Assembly: GCA_023416515.1 (NCBI GenBank)
Contig: JAEZHP010000013.1
Location: 1-6,716, forward strand
DNA length: 6,716 bases
From: Pseudomonadota bacterium
GTDB lineage: Bacteria > Pseudomonadota > Alphaproteobacteria > Sphingomonadales > Sphingomonadaceae
Direction of reading: 5' to 3'
In this document: positions 1 through 6,218 of the stretch, one piece after another
Numbering within the stretch: the first letter of the stretch is position 1
How the letters are laid out: each line of letters opens with the position of its first letter
Translations under genes and position numbers: made by a program
The notes under the pieces: model-generated
Told to the model about the DNA's origin: nothing
Databases searched by the model: none
The model's input: the letters and a program-made list of their open reading frames with translations, nothing else

Positions 1-1379
1 TCCCCAACCCGCGCGGGGGCGGCGCCATCGCGACCAATAGCGGGGCGGCCGACCGCGCGGTGGCCGCCTTGTCGTCGCGCTGGGAGGGGCCGGACCGGCT
101 TCCCGACACGACCAGCATCGAGGTCGATCTCGGCAACGCCGTGGACCGCGGCGAGACCGAAGCCTTTTTCGAGGCCGGCGATCTCGCGGAGCCGTTCACC
201 GCCCAGGGGCCGTCGGCGCGCTACACCGTGGCTCCCGCACCGAGCGCGCCGCTGGAGACCTTGACCGCGACCGTTCGAATCTCCGGCGACCGGATGGAGG
301 TTTGGGCGCCGACCCAGGCGCCGGGCCTCGCCCGCGCAGCCGCCGCCCGAGCCGTCGGCTTCGGCGAAGACCAGGTCACCGTCTATCCGGTCCAGGCCGG
401 AGGCGGCTATGGCCGAAAGCTTGAGATGGACGCGATCGAGCAGGCGGCGGTGATGGCCTATCATAGCGGCCGGCCGGTCCAGCTGACCTGGTCGCGGCTC
501 CAGGACATCCGCGCCGACAGGCCGCGTCCGCCGGCAATGGCCTTCCTCGAAGGCCGGCTCGCGCCCAATAACACCATCTCCGGCTGGCGCTCGCGGATCG
601 CGGCGCCCAACGCCTGGCGCCAAGTGGCGGAGCGGACCGGGCTCGGCACCCGCCTGTTCGGCGCGGAGCGGAGCGCGATGACCGGGGCGCAGCCGCCCTA
701 TCAGATCCCCGCGATCGCAATCGATCATGTGCCGACCGACATCGGCGTTCCGACCGGGGCTTGGCGGTCGGATGCATTGAGCTACACGACCTTCTTCAAC
801 GAGAGCTTCGTCGACGAGTTGGCGCGAGCGGCGCGGCTGGAGCCTTTGTCGTTCCGGATCCAGATGCTGGGCCATAACCCGCGGCTGGCGCGTGCGCTGA
901 CCACCGCGACCGCGCTCGGCGGCTGGGACGGCGGTCCGGCCGGCAGCGGCATGGGGCTGGCGACCTTGCAGGCTTTCGGCTCCTACATCGCCACGCTGGT
1001 GGAGATCGAGGTCGGGCAGGACCAGCAGATCCGGGTGCTTCGCGCGGTGTGCGCGGTGGATTGCGGGCGGATCGTCAATCCGGAGCTCGTCAAGCAGCAG
1101 GTCGAGGGCGGACTCATACACGGGATCGCCGCGGCGCTCGGGCCGAAGCTGGATTATGCCAACGGCCGCCCGACGGCGCGAACGCTCGGCGATCTCGGCC
1201 TTCCGACGCTCGGCAATTCGCCAGCGGTCACGGTCGAGCTGATCGACAGCGACGAGGCGCCGGGCGGGATCACCGAGCTCGCCGTGCCGACCGCGGCGCC
1301 GGCGATCGCCAATGCGCTCCATTCTCTTACCGGCGAGCGAGTGAGGCGACTGCCGCTTCGCATTGGAGGCAGCGCTTGA
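1..1379 (+). CDS. Molybdopterin-binding hydroxylase large subunit (IorB/xanthine dehydrogenase superfamily), C-terminal part
   Basis: The frame is open from the window edge (first full codon at base 3) to TGA 1377-1379, so the gene starts outside the window; the GTG at 60 lies inside it. About 459 residues are visible, against roughly 700-750 in the family. Family landmarks appear in order: GGGYGRK (399-419), GAWRSD followed by a FFNESFVDELA segment (from 756), CAVDCGRIVNPELVKQQVEGG (about 1050-1112), and a C-terminal GGITELAVPTAAPAIANAL stretch. The Glu at 1275-1277 falls where the family keeps its catalytic base at the molybdenum site. These proteins bind Mo-cytosine-dinucleotide and oxidise N-heterocycles or aldehydes with a small [2Fe-2S] subunit, here presumably encoded upstream. 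The substrate cannot be told. The usual GVGEPG around the Glu reads GITELA, a departure from the family. The gene is joined to hemH by a 4-nt overlap. Confidence 0.88.
   Translation, partial: PNPRGGGAIATNSGAADRAVAALSSRWEGPDRLPDTTSIEVDLGNAVDRGETEAFFEAGDLAEPFTAQGPSARYTVAPAPSAPLETLTATVRISGDRMEVWAPTQAPGLARAAAARAVGFGEDQVTVYPVQAGGGYGRKLEMDAIEQAAVMAYHSGRPVQLTWSRLQDIRADRPRPPAMAFLEGRLAPNNTISGWRSRIAAPNAWRQVAERTGLGTRLFGAERSAMTGAQPPYQIPAIAIDHVPTDIGVPTGAWRSDALSYTTFFNESFVDELARAARLEPLSFRIQMLGHNPRLARALTTATALGGWDGGPAGSGMGLATLQAFGSYIATLVEIEVGQDQQIRVLRAVCAVDCGRIVNPELVKQQVEGGLIHGIAAALGPKLDYANGRPTARTLGDLGLPTLGNSPAVTVELIDSDEAPGGITELAVPTAAPAIANALHSLTGERVRRLPLRIGGSA
1365..1369 (+). promoter_or_regulatory. Shine-Dalgarno GGAGG deciding the hemH start
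   Basis: GGAGG lies six bases before TTG 1376, inside the last codons of the upstream hydroxylase gene. It is the best ribosome binding site at this junction and supports the TTG start of ferrochelatase. Confidence 0.75.
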
Positions 1380-2383
1380 TTCCCCCTTCGGACCATCCCT
1401 CCATTCCCGAGCGCAAGGTCGGCGTGCTGCTGATCAATCTCGGTACTCCGGACGATTCGACGCCCAAGGCGGTGCGCACCTATCTCGCCGAGTTCCTGTC
1501 GGACCGGCGGGTGATCGAGATTCCGCCGCTGGTGTGGCAGCCGATCCTTCGCGGCTTCGTGCTGACCACGCGGCCGAAGAAGTCGGCCCATGCCTATCAG
1601 CAGGTGTGGACCAATGACGGCTCGCCCCTCGCCGCGATCACCAAGGCGCAGGCGGAGGCGCTCAAAGGTGCATTCGGGCCGGACGTGATCGTCGACTGGG
1701 CGATGCGTTACGGGCGGCCGGCGATCGGCGACCGATTGCAGGCGCTCAAGGATGCGGGCTGCGAGCGGATCCTGCTCGCGCCGCTCTATCCGCAATATTG
1801 CGCCGCGACGACCGCGACGGCCAACGACCACGCTTTCCGAAAGCTGATGACGATGCGCTGGCAGCCGGCGGTTCGCACGCTTGCGCCTTATCATGACGAC
1901 CCCCGCTATATCGCGGCATTGAAGGAAGCGGTGGAGGCGCAGCTCGCCGACCTCGACTTCGCGCCCGATGCGCTGATCGCAAGCTTCCACGGAATGCCGG
2001 AGCGGACGCTCCATCTCGGCGATCCCTATCATTGCCACTGCCAGAAGACCGGGCGGCTGCTCAGCGAGGCGCTCGGCCGCGAGGTGATGGTGACGTTCCA
2101 GTCGCGCTTCGGCCGCGCCAAATGGCTGCAGCCTTATACCGACAAGGTGCTCGAACGGCTTCCCGGCGAGGGCGGGAAGAAAGTGGCGATCCTCGCCCCG
2201 GGCTTCTCGGCCGATTGCCTGGAGACCCTCGAGGAGCTGGCGATCCGAGGCAAGGAGCAGTTCCTCTCCGCGGGCGGCGAAGCCTTTGCCTATCTTCCCT
2301 CCCTCAACGCGACGACGACCGGCATCGACATGCTTCGAGCCATTGTCGGAACCGAACTTGAAGGCTGGCTGTCTCCCCCATAG
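1376..2383 (+). CDS. hemH: Ferrochelatase (protoporphyrin/coproporphyrin ferrochelatase)
   Basis: Inserts Fe2+ into a porphyrin at the end of heme synthesis; cytoplasmic or membrane-associated. The 335-residue length is normal for bacteria. Visible motifs: VGVLLINLGTPD (residues 15-26), LAPLYPQYCAATTAT (about 135-150), SFHGMPE with the metal-site His205, GDPYHCHCQKTGRLL just after it, TFQSRFGRAKWLQPYTD, and GFSADCLETLEE with Glu283, the usual acidic partner of the active-site His. The start is TTG 1376: no ATG or GTG lies in frame between the upstream stop and the conserved N-terminus, GGAGG is six bases upstream, and it gives the expected short lead before the NLGTP motif. TTGA overlaps the stop of the hydroxylase gene, suggesting translational coupling. 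Several Cys are present (around 126, 141, 214, 216, 281), but none lies in the last 50 residues, so the C-terminal Cys cluster of some [2Fe-2S] ferrochelatases is not seen. Confidence 0.95.
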   Translation: MIPPSDHPSIPERKVGVLLINLGTPDDSTPKAVRTYLAEFLSDRRVIEIPPLVWQPILRGFVLTTRPKKSAHAYQQVWTNDGSPLAAITKAQAEALKGAFGPDVIVDWAMRYGRPAIGDRLQALKDAGCERILLAPLYPQYCAATTATANDHAFRKLMTMRWQPAVRTLAPYHDDPRYIAALKEAVEAQLADLDFAPDALIASFHGMPERTLHLGDPYHCHCQKTGRLLSEALGREVMVTFQSRFGRAKWLQPYTDKVLERLPGEGGKKVAILAPGFSADCLETLEELAIRGKEQFLSAGGEAFAYLPSLNATTTGIDMLRAIVGTELEGWLSPP

Positions 2384-2404
2384 AGCTTGGCTCATAAAAC
2401 AGGT

Positions 2405-2410
2405 GGGAGA
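2405..2410 (+). promoter_or_regulatory. Shine-Dalgarno GGGAGA of phaB
   Basis: The purine run GGTGGGAGAGA precedes ATG 2417 by about six bases. It favours ATG 2417 over the in-frame TTG at 2387, which would add ten residues not seen in the family and has no such site. Confidence 0.7.
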
Positions 2411-2416
2411 GAAAAT

Positions 2417-3139
2417 ATGGCGCGTGTTGCGATCGTCACCGGCGGAACCAGGGGCATTGGCGAGGCGATCAGCCTGGCCCTGAAGGAGCAGGGCATCACC
2501 GTCGCCGCAAACTATGCCGGAAACGACGAGCGTGCCCGCGCCTTCACCGACCGCACCGGAATCAAGGCCTATAAGTGGGACGTGTCGGACTTCGACGCAT
2601 GTGTCGCCGGGGTCGCCCAGATCGAGGCGGAACTCGGCCCCGTCGACATCGTCGTCAACAATGCCGGGATCACCCGCGACGGAACCATGAAGCGGATGGA
2701 CCGCAAGGCCTGGGAAGAGGTGATCGATACCAATCTCGGCGGCTGCTACAACATGGCCAAGGCGGTTTGGGACGGGATGAACGCCCGCAAATATGGCCGG
2801 ATCGTCAACATCGGATCGATCAACGGCCAGGCGGGCCAGTACGGCCAGGTCAATTATGCCGCCGCCAAGTCGGGCATCCACGGATTCACCAAGGCGCTTG
2901 CCCAGGAAGGCGCGCGAGCCGGGATCACGGTCAACGCTATCGCTCCCGGCTATATCGACACCGACATGGTCGCCGCGGTTCCGGCCGACGTGCTCGAGAA
3001 GATCGTCGCCAAGATCCCGGTCGGCCGCCTCGGCCGCGCCGAGGAGATCGCCCGCGGAGTGACCTTCCTTTGCGCCGAGGATGCCGGCTTCGTCACCGGC
3101 TCGACGCTGAGCATCAACGGCGGCCAGCATATGTATTGA
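2417..3139 (+). CDS. phaB: Acetoacetyl-CoA reductase (PhaB, short-chain dehydrogenase/reductase)
   Basis: Reduces acetoacetyl-CoA to (R)-3-hydroxybutyryl-CoA with NADPH, giving the monomer for polyhydroxybutyrate in the cytoplasm. The 240 residues match PhaB length. A Rossmann nucleotide loop, TGGTRGIG, sits at residues 8-15, followed by NNAGITRD (81-88) and the catalytic tetrad Asn106, Ser134, Tyr147, Lys151 (YAAAK). Features favouring PhaB over the close relative FabG are the SINGQAGQYGQVNYAAAKSGIHGF stretch, split here as SINGQAGQYGQ plus VNYAAAKSGIHGF, and the C-terminal NGGQHMY. It starts 33 nt after hemH, and a gene for a small RHH protein begins 7 nt downstream. No phaA or phaC is in the window, so the rest of the pathway must be elsewhere. 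A FabG role in fatty acid synthesis is the main alternative. Confidence 0.9.
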   Translation: MARVAIVTGGTRGIGEAISLALKEQGITVAANYAGNDERARAFTDRTGIKAYKWDVSDFDACVAGVAQIEAELGPVDIVVNNAGITRDGTMKRMDRKAWEEVIDTNLGGCYNMAKAVWDGMNARKYGRIVNIGSINGQAGQYGQVNYAAAKSGIHGFTKALAQEGARAGITVNAIAPGYIDTDMVAAVPADVLEKIVAKIPVGRLGRAEEIARGVTFLCAEDAGFVTGSTLSINGGQHMY

Positions 3140-3146
3140 TCCGATC

Positions 3147-3383
3147 GTGGCGGGTCCGGTCAAACGCTCGGTGATGATCGCCGGGCACGCCACGTCGATC
3201 AGCCTCGAGCCGGTCTTTTGGGATGCGCTCAAGGTTGCGGCGGATCAGGAGAAGGTGCCGCTCTCCGCGCTGGTCGCCCGGATCGACGCGGCGCGGATCG
3301 AGGAGGCGGATCCGCCCAACCTCGCAAGCGCGATCAGGGTGTGGCTGTTCGAGCGACGCGGGCCGGGAGCAGGTGGGCGATGA
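3147..3383 (+). CDS. Small ribbon-helix-helix domain protein (RHH_4-like)
   Basis: A 78-residue protein. KRSVMIAGHATSISLEPVFW (residues 6-25) followed by LKVAADQEKVPLSALVARID and NLASAIRVWLFE is the layout of the alphaproteobacterial RHH_4 family: a basic beta strand, then two helices that would form a dimeric DNA-binding fold. Targets of this family are poorly known. The start is GTG 3147, because later in-frame starts (GTG 3171, ATG 3174) would remove the KRS beginning of the strand; no clear Shine-Dalgarno is seen, so re-initiation from phaB 7 nt upstream is likely. The Gly/Arg-rich last ~10 residues lie beyond the conserved part and are encoded in the 50-bp tail-to-tail overlap with the flippase gene on the other strand. 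A regulator of the adjacent phaB is possible but only inferred. Confidence 0.78.
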   Translation: MAGPVKRSVMIAGHATSISLEPVFWDALKVAADQEKVPLSALVARIDAARIEEADPPNLASAIRVWLFERRGPGAGGR

Positions 3384-4824
3384 AGCCTCCGATCTCCTCG
3401 CGCACCGGATGGCGCACCACGAACAGGGCGCCGAGCCAAGCGAGCGCGCCGGCGGCGACCGACGCGAAGAGCCAGGTGATCGGGAGCGATTCGGGCGGCG
3501 CTATAAAGACGTAGGTGACGAGCACCGGCGCAACCGCCGCGGCGGAAACCGCGAGGCTTCGCATATATATGTCGAGGAGCGAGCGCCATTTGAGGCCGAT
3601 CAGGTCGCGAAGAAGCACCGCGTAGATGAACCACCAGGCAAAGCCGTAGGCGATTCGCGACGCCGCGGCTGCCTCGAGGCTCCACAAGGCGCCGAGCACG
3701 AGCAGGCCGATGCTGATGACCGTGTCGAGGATGTTGAGGATGAGCAGCCGCTTCATCCGGCCGAGAAGGATGGGGAGCTCCATCTGCAGGGGAATCGCGG
3801 TGAAGAAGAATTCGGACAAAGCGATCAGCGCGAGCAGGGGCGCGACCTCCTGCCAGCGCTCGCCGTAAAGGAGCAGCACCATCGGGAGGGCGGCGACGGT
3901 GAGGAACGCCATCGCCGGCCAGGTAACGGCGGTATAGCCGGACACGACTCGAAGATAGGGCGGCGCCAGGTCCTCGCCGCGGTCGCGAAGGCGCGCGAAG
4001 GCCGGGTAGAAGACCGCGCCGACCGCTCCGGTCAGAAGAGTGACGAGCTGGGCGGCGAGGGAGGAGGCGCGGCTGTAGAGGCCGGTCGCGGCGATGCTGA
4101 CGATTCGGCCGACGATGAGGTCCGGCGTTCGAACGCCGATGGCGCCGCTGACATAGAGCGCCGACATTCCGGTTCCGAAGCCGAGAATCGGACGGATGCC
4201 CGATGTCGACAGCGGCCAGCTCGGCCGGTGGCCGGCGAGCGCCATTCCGAGAATCGCCTTCATGCCCTGCTGGGCGACGGTGCCCCAGGCGAGCGACATC
4301 GCCGATTCGCCCGCGGCCGCGGTTGCCAGGGCGGTGCCTCCGCCTGCAAGCGCCGCCCCGACGTTGACCAAGAACAGCCGGCGAAAATCCATGTCGCGCT
4401 GAAGGAGCGCGCTCGGGACGATCGCGAACGGCGTCAGGCAATAGGAGCCGGCGATCACCGCCATCACCGGGAACAGCCGCGAATCGCCGTAGAAGGCGGC
4501 GACCGGCCAGGCCAATGCGAGGATGACGAGGCCGACCGCGAGGGCGACGATCAACGAGACCGAGAAGCAGGCGCGGATTTTGTCCTCGCTGAGATCGGGC
4601 TCGCCGGCGACGTAGCGGGTGATTCCGAAATCCTGGAGGACCGAGACAAGCATCGCCGCGGCGAGCGCGATCGAGAACAGGCCGACCTCCTCCGGGCCGA
4701 GGAAGAATCGGCTGATGAGGACGCTGGTGATGAAGGTGATGGTGAAGGACGCATATTGCGCCGCCATCGACCATAAGGCCGCGCCGCGGACCGACTGGCC
4801 GCGTCCGTTCCTGGCTTCGCTCAC
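3334..4824 (-). CDS. Wzx-type polysaccharide/oligosaccharide flippase (MOP superfamily)
   Basis: A 496-residue inner-membrane protein with about 12-14 hydrophobic segments over its whole length, as in lipid-linked oligosaccharide translocases (Polysacc_synt/PST families). Typical marks are the N-terminal GAALWSMAAQYASF, ISRFFLGPEEVGLFSIA (37-53), LQDFGITRYVAGEPDL (63-78), LLQRDMDFRRL (140-150) and GRIVSIAATGLYSRASSLA in the middle. It would move undecaprenyl-linked sugar units for exopolysaccharide, capsule or O-antigen to the periplasmic face; the glycan is unknown. The start is GTG 4824, whose GTGA overlaps the stop of the glycosyltransferase gene. The frame stays open far upstream, but that part is an antisense shadow of the transferase. 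No strong Shine-Dalgarno is seen, which fits coupling. The 3' end overlaps the RHH gene on the + strand by 50 bp, leaving no room for a terminator between them. Confidence 0.88.
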   Translation of the reverse strand: MSEARNGRGQSVRGAALWSMAAQYASFTITFITSVLISRFFLGPEEVGLFSIALAAAMLVSVLQDFGITRYVAGEPDLSEDKIRACFSVSLIVALAVGLVILALAWPVAAFYGDSRLFPVMAVIAGSYCLTPFAIVPSALLQRDMDFRRLFLVNVGAALAGGGTALATAAAGESAMSLAWGTVAQQGMKAILGMALAGHRPSWPLSTSGIRPILGFGTGMSALYVSGAIGVRTPDLIVGRIVSIAATGLYSRASSLAAQLVTLLTGAVGAVFYPAFARLRDRGEDLAPPYLRVVSGYTAVTWPAMAFLTVAALPMVLLLYGERWQEVAPLLALIALSEFFFTAIPLQMELPILLGRMKRLLILNILDTVISIGLLVLGALWSLEAAAASRIAYGFAWWFIYAVLLRDLIGLKWRSLLDIYMRSLAVSAAAVAPVLVTYVFIAPPESLPITWLFASVAAGALAWLGALFVVRHPVREEIGGFIAHLLPARVARTATP

Positions 4825-5816
4825 GGCAATGCCAATGCGGTGGCGAGGCGGACGGCGCGCAGCGGTTCGCCGAATCGGATCAGGCGGGCGGCGGTCTTCC
4901 ACATCCCCTCGCGGGCGCCGTCGCGGGCGTGGCCCAGGACGAGGTCGTAGCCGTCGCCCTTGAGAGCGACAGGCGAATAGATGAGTCGGGGCGCGACGAT
5001 CTCGCGAACCGCTCGTGTGACCCCGGGCCGGCCGAACAGCGAATCGAGATCGTCGACAGGCGGAAGCGAATCGAGCCCGTCGACCGGGTCGCGCCTTCCG
5101 GCCTCGCGCTCGAGATGGGCGAGCCAGGCGACCGCCGCGCCGAGCGCCTGGGCGTAGATATGCTTCTCGCTGACCTGGCTGTCGGAATAGCGGTAGAGGA
5201 GAAGCCGGTCGGGAAGGCTGCACAGCTTGGTGCGCTCGGACAAGCGCAGCCACAGGTCGTAATCCTCGCAATGTCGGAAAGCGGCGCGATAGCCGCCGGC
5301 GGCGCGCACGACCTCGGTGCGAATCATCGCAGAGGGGTGGCAGAGGAGCGGTTTGTCCTTCAGCGCGGCGCGAAAGCCCTCCCAGTCGGTCGGCTGGTCG
5401 GCGTTGAGCCAGGTCTCGTTGCCGCTCTCGTCGATGTTGACGGTGAGCGTTCCGACCACTCCGAAGTCCGGATTGGCGTCGAGGAAGGCGAGCTGCCTCG
5501 CGAATCGCTCGGGCCTGGAGATGTCGTCGCCGTCCATTCGAGCGATCAGCGGCGCTCGGGCCTCGGCGATCATCCGGTTGAGGCTGGCGACGAGGCCGCG
5601 ATTCTCCTGGTGGATAGGCCGGATTCGCGAATCGCGCGCGGCGAAGGAGTCGATGATCTGCGCGGAGCCGTCGTCCGAGCCGTCGTTGACGATCAGGAAT
5701 TCGAAATCGCCGAAGGTCTGAGCAAGGATGCTCTCGATCGCGAGGCCCAGATAAGGGGCTGCGTTATAGACGCTCATCGCCACGGTGATGGCGGGGGTGG
5801 CGGACGCTCCTGTCAT
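4821..5816 (-). CDS. Family 2 glycosyltransferase (GT-A fold)
   Basis: A 331-residue cytoplasmic transferase that should move a sugar from a nucleotide donor to a lipid-linked glycan. The N-terminal GT2 domain shows TVAMSVYNAAPYL (residues 11-23), the nucleotide-binding VNDGSDDGS (43-51), the metal-binding DGDD (95-98), HPSAMIR (160-166) and the acceptor-site CEDYDLWLRL with the likely catalytic base Asp185. No transmembrane segment is seen. The last ~100 residues are variable and give no clue to donor or acceptor. The start is ATG 5816, ten residues before the first beta strand; a Shine-Dalgarno is not obvious. It is the first gene of a two-gene unit with the flippase (4-nt overlap), which points to repeat-unit assembly for a surface or secreted polysaccharide. 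The upstream neighbour is the divergent rRNA operon; I found no convincing promoter for this unit. Confidence 0.9.
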   Translation of the reverse strand: MTGASATPAITVAMSVYNAAPYLGLAIESILAQTFGDFEFLIVNDGSDDGSAQIIDSFAARDSRIRPIHQENRGLVASLNRMIAEARAPLIARMDGDDISRPERFARQLAFLDANPDFGVVGTLTVNIDESGNETWLNADQPTDWEGFRAALKDKPLLCHPSAMIRTEVVRAAGGYRAAFRHCEDYDLWLRLSERTKLCSLPDRLLLYRYSDSQVSEKHIYAQALGAAVAWLAHLEREAGRRDPVDGLDSLPPVDDLDSLFGRPGVTRAVREIVAPRLIYSPVALKGDGYDLVLGHARDGAREGMWKTAARLIRFGEPLRAVRLATALALP

Positions 5817-5883
5817 GACGCGAAGCGGCCTACGCCCGAAGCGGTGAAAAAGCGGTTAGCCCAAAAAAGGCGGAAAAGGGCGG

Positions 5884-5912
5884 TTGACGACTCAAAAACC
5901 CGCCGCCATATG
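5884..5912 (+). promoter_or_regulatory. Candidate rRNA promoter P1
   Basis: TTGACG (5884-5889), 17 bases, CATATG (5907-5912). A-tracts at 5847-5851, 5863-5868 and 5874-5877 put the nearer two at about -42 to -56 relative to a start near 5919, as in UP elements. A GANTC site (GACTC 5889-5893) overlaps the edge of the -35. The core is nearly the same as that of P3. Confidence 0.6.
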
Positions 5913-5958
5913 CGCCGTCCACCGGGGCTGAGGCGCTCAGACGAGCGAAGCGGTCACG

Positions 5959-6065
5959 GCAACAGCTGACAGTCGGCAAGCAGATGCCTGGGTTCCGGGA
6001 ACAGAGTTCCTTGAGCCCGGCGCAAAGCAGTTCGAAGGTCGTGGGGCTCTGCCCTAAGTTGTTGC
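5959..6065 (+). other. Strongly paired segment, possible structured RNA
   Basis: A closing helix can form between GCAACAGCT (5959-5967) and AGTTGTTGC (6057-6065), nine pairs with one G-U. Inside lies a long hairpin, 5985-6024, with GGAAC/GTTCC around an AGA loop extended by about ten more pairs with one mismatch and one bulge, and a smaller hairpin TGGGGC-TCT-GCCCTA (6042-6056) abutting the closing helix. It is downstream of P1 and would be in its transcript. I do not recognise a known RNA family, and no clear intrinsic terminator follows. Confidence 0.35.
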
Positions 6066-6095
6066 AGCTCTTTGAAAAAAGTTAGTTTTTGGCCC

Positions 6096-6125
6096 TTGCG
6101 GAACGGATCTTCCGGACCATATAGG
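6096..6125 (+). promoter_or_regulatory. Candidate rRNA promoter P2
   Basis: TTGCGG (6096-6101), 18 bases, TATAGG (6120-6125). The A-tract 6075-6080 and T-tract 6086-6090 sit just upstream in the order expected of an UP element. The core is weaker than P1 and P3. A dyad CGGAA-N6-TTCCG (6099-6103/6110-6114) overlaps the -35 and spacer. Confidence 0.42.
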
Positions 6126-6218
6126 ACCAAGCGTGAGGCGCCGGGCAGCAATGCCCAGGCGGTTCGCTTCCTTCCCTCGCCTTCCTCGGAAAGCGGCGGA
6201 AAAAAGCGAAAAAAGCTG

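Noticed and set aside
2358..2386. Separate promoter for phaB (TTGAAG-17-TAGAGC)
   Set aside because: Poor -10 match and a location at the end of hemH; not better than chance.
2387..2416. Upstream TTG start for phaB
   Set aside because: It would add ten residues not seen in PhaB. ATG 2417 has a good Shine-Dalgarno and begins right at the first beta strand.
1154..3232. Very long open frame on the - strand opposite hydroxylase, hemH and phaB
   Set aside because: It is antisense to three well-recognised genes and has an arginine/glycine/histidine-rich composition without domain motifs. Long antisense frames are common at this GC content.
3223..4776. Long + strand open frame opposite the flippase gene
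   Set aside because: Charged low-complexity translation rich in R, E, D and G, antisense to a clear membrane protein; a GC artefact.
4929..5969. + strand open frame opposite the glycosyltransferase gene, running into the rRNA control region
   Set aside because: No recognisable domain; antisense to a gene with complete GT2 motifs, and its end runs through promoter P1.
6019..6045. tRNA-like GTTCGAA motif
   Set aside because: The bases on either side do not pair as a T-arm and no acceptor or anticodon stems fit.
5919..6090. 6S RNA (ssrS)
   Set aside because: Length and some pairing are suggestive, but the ends do not pair and I cannot recognise the conserved bubble. Kept only as an unassigned structured segment.
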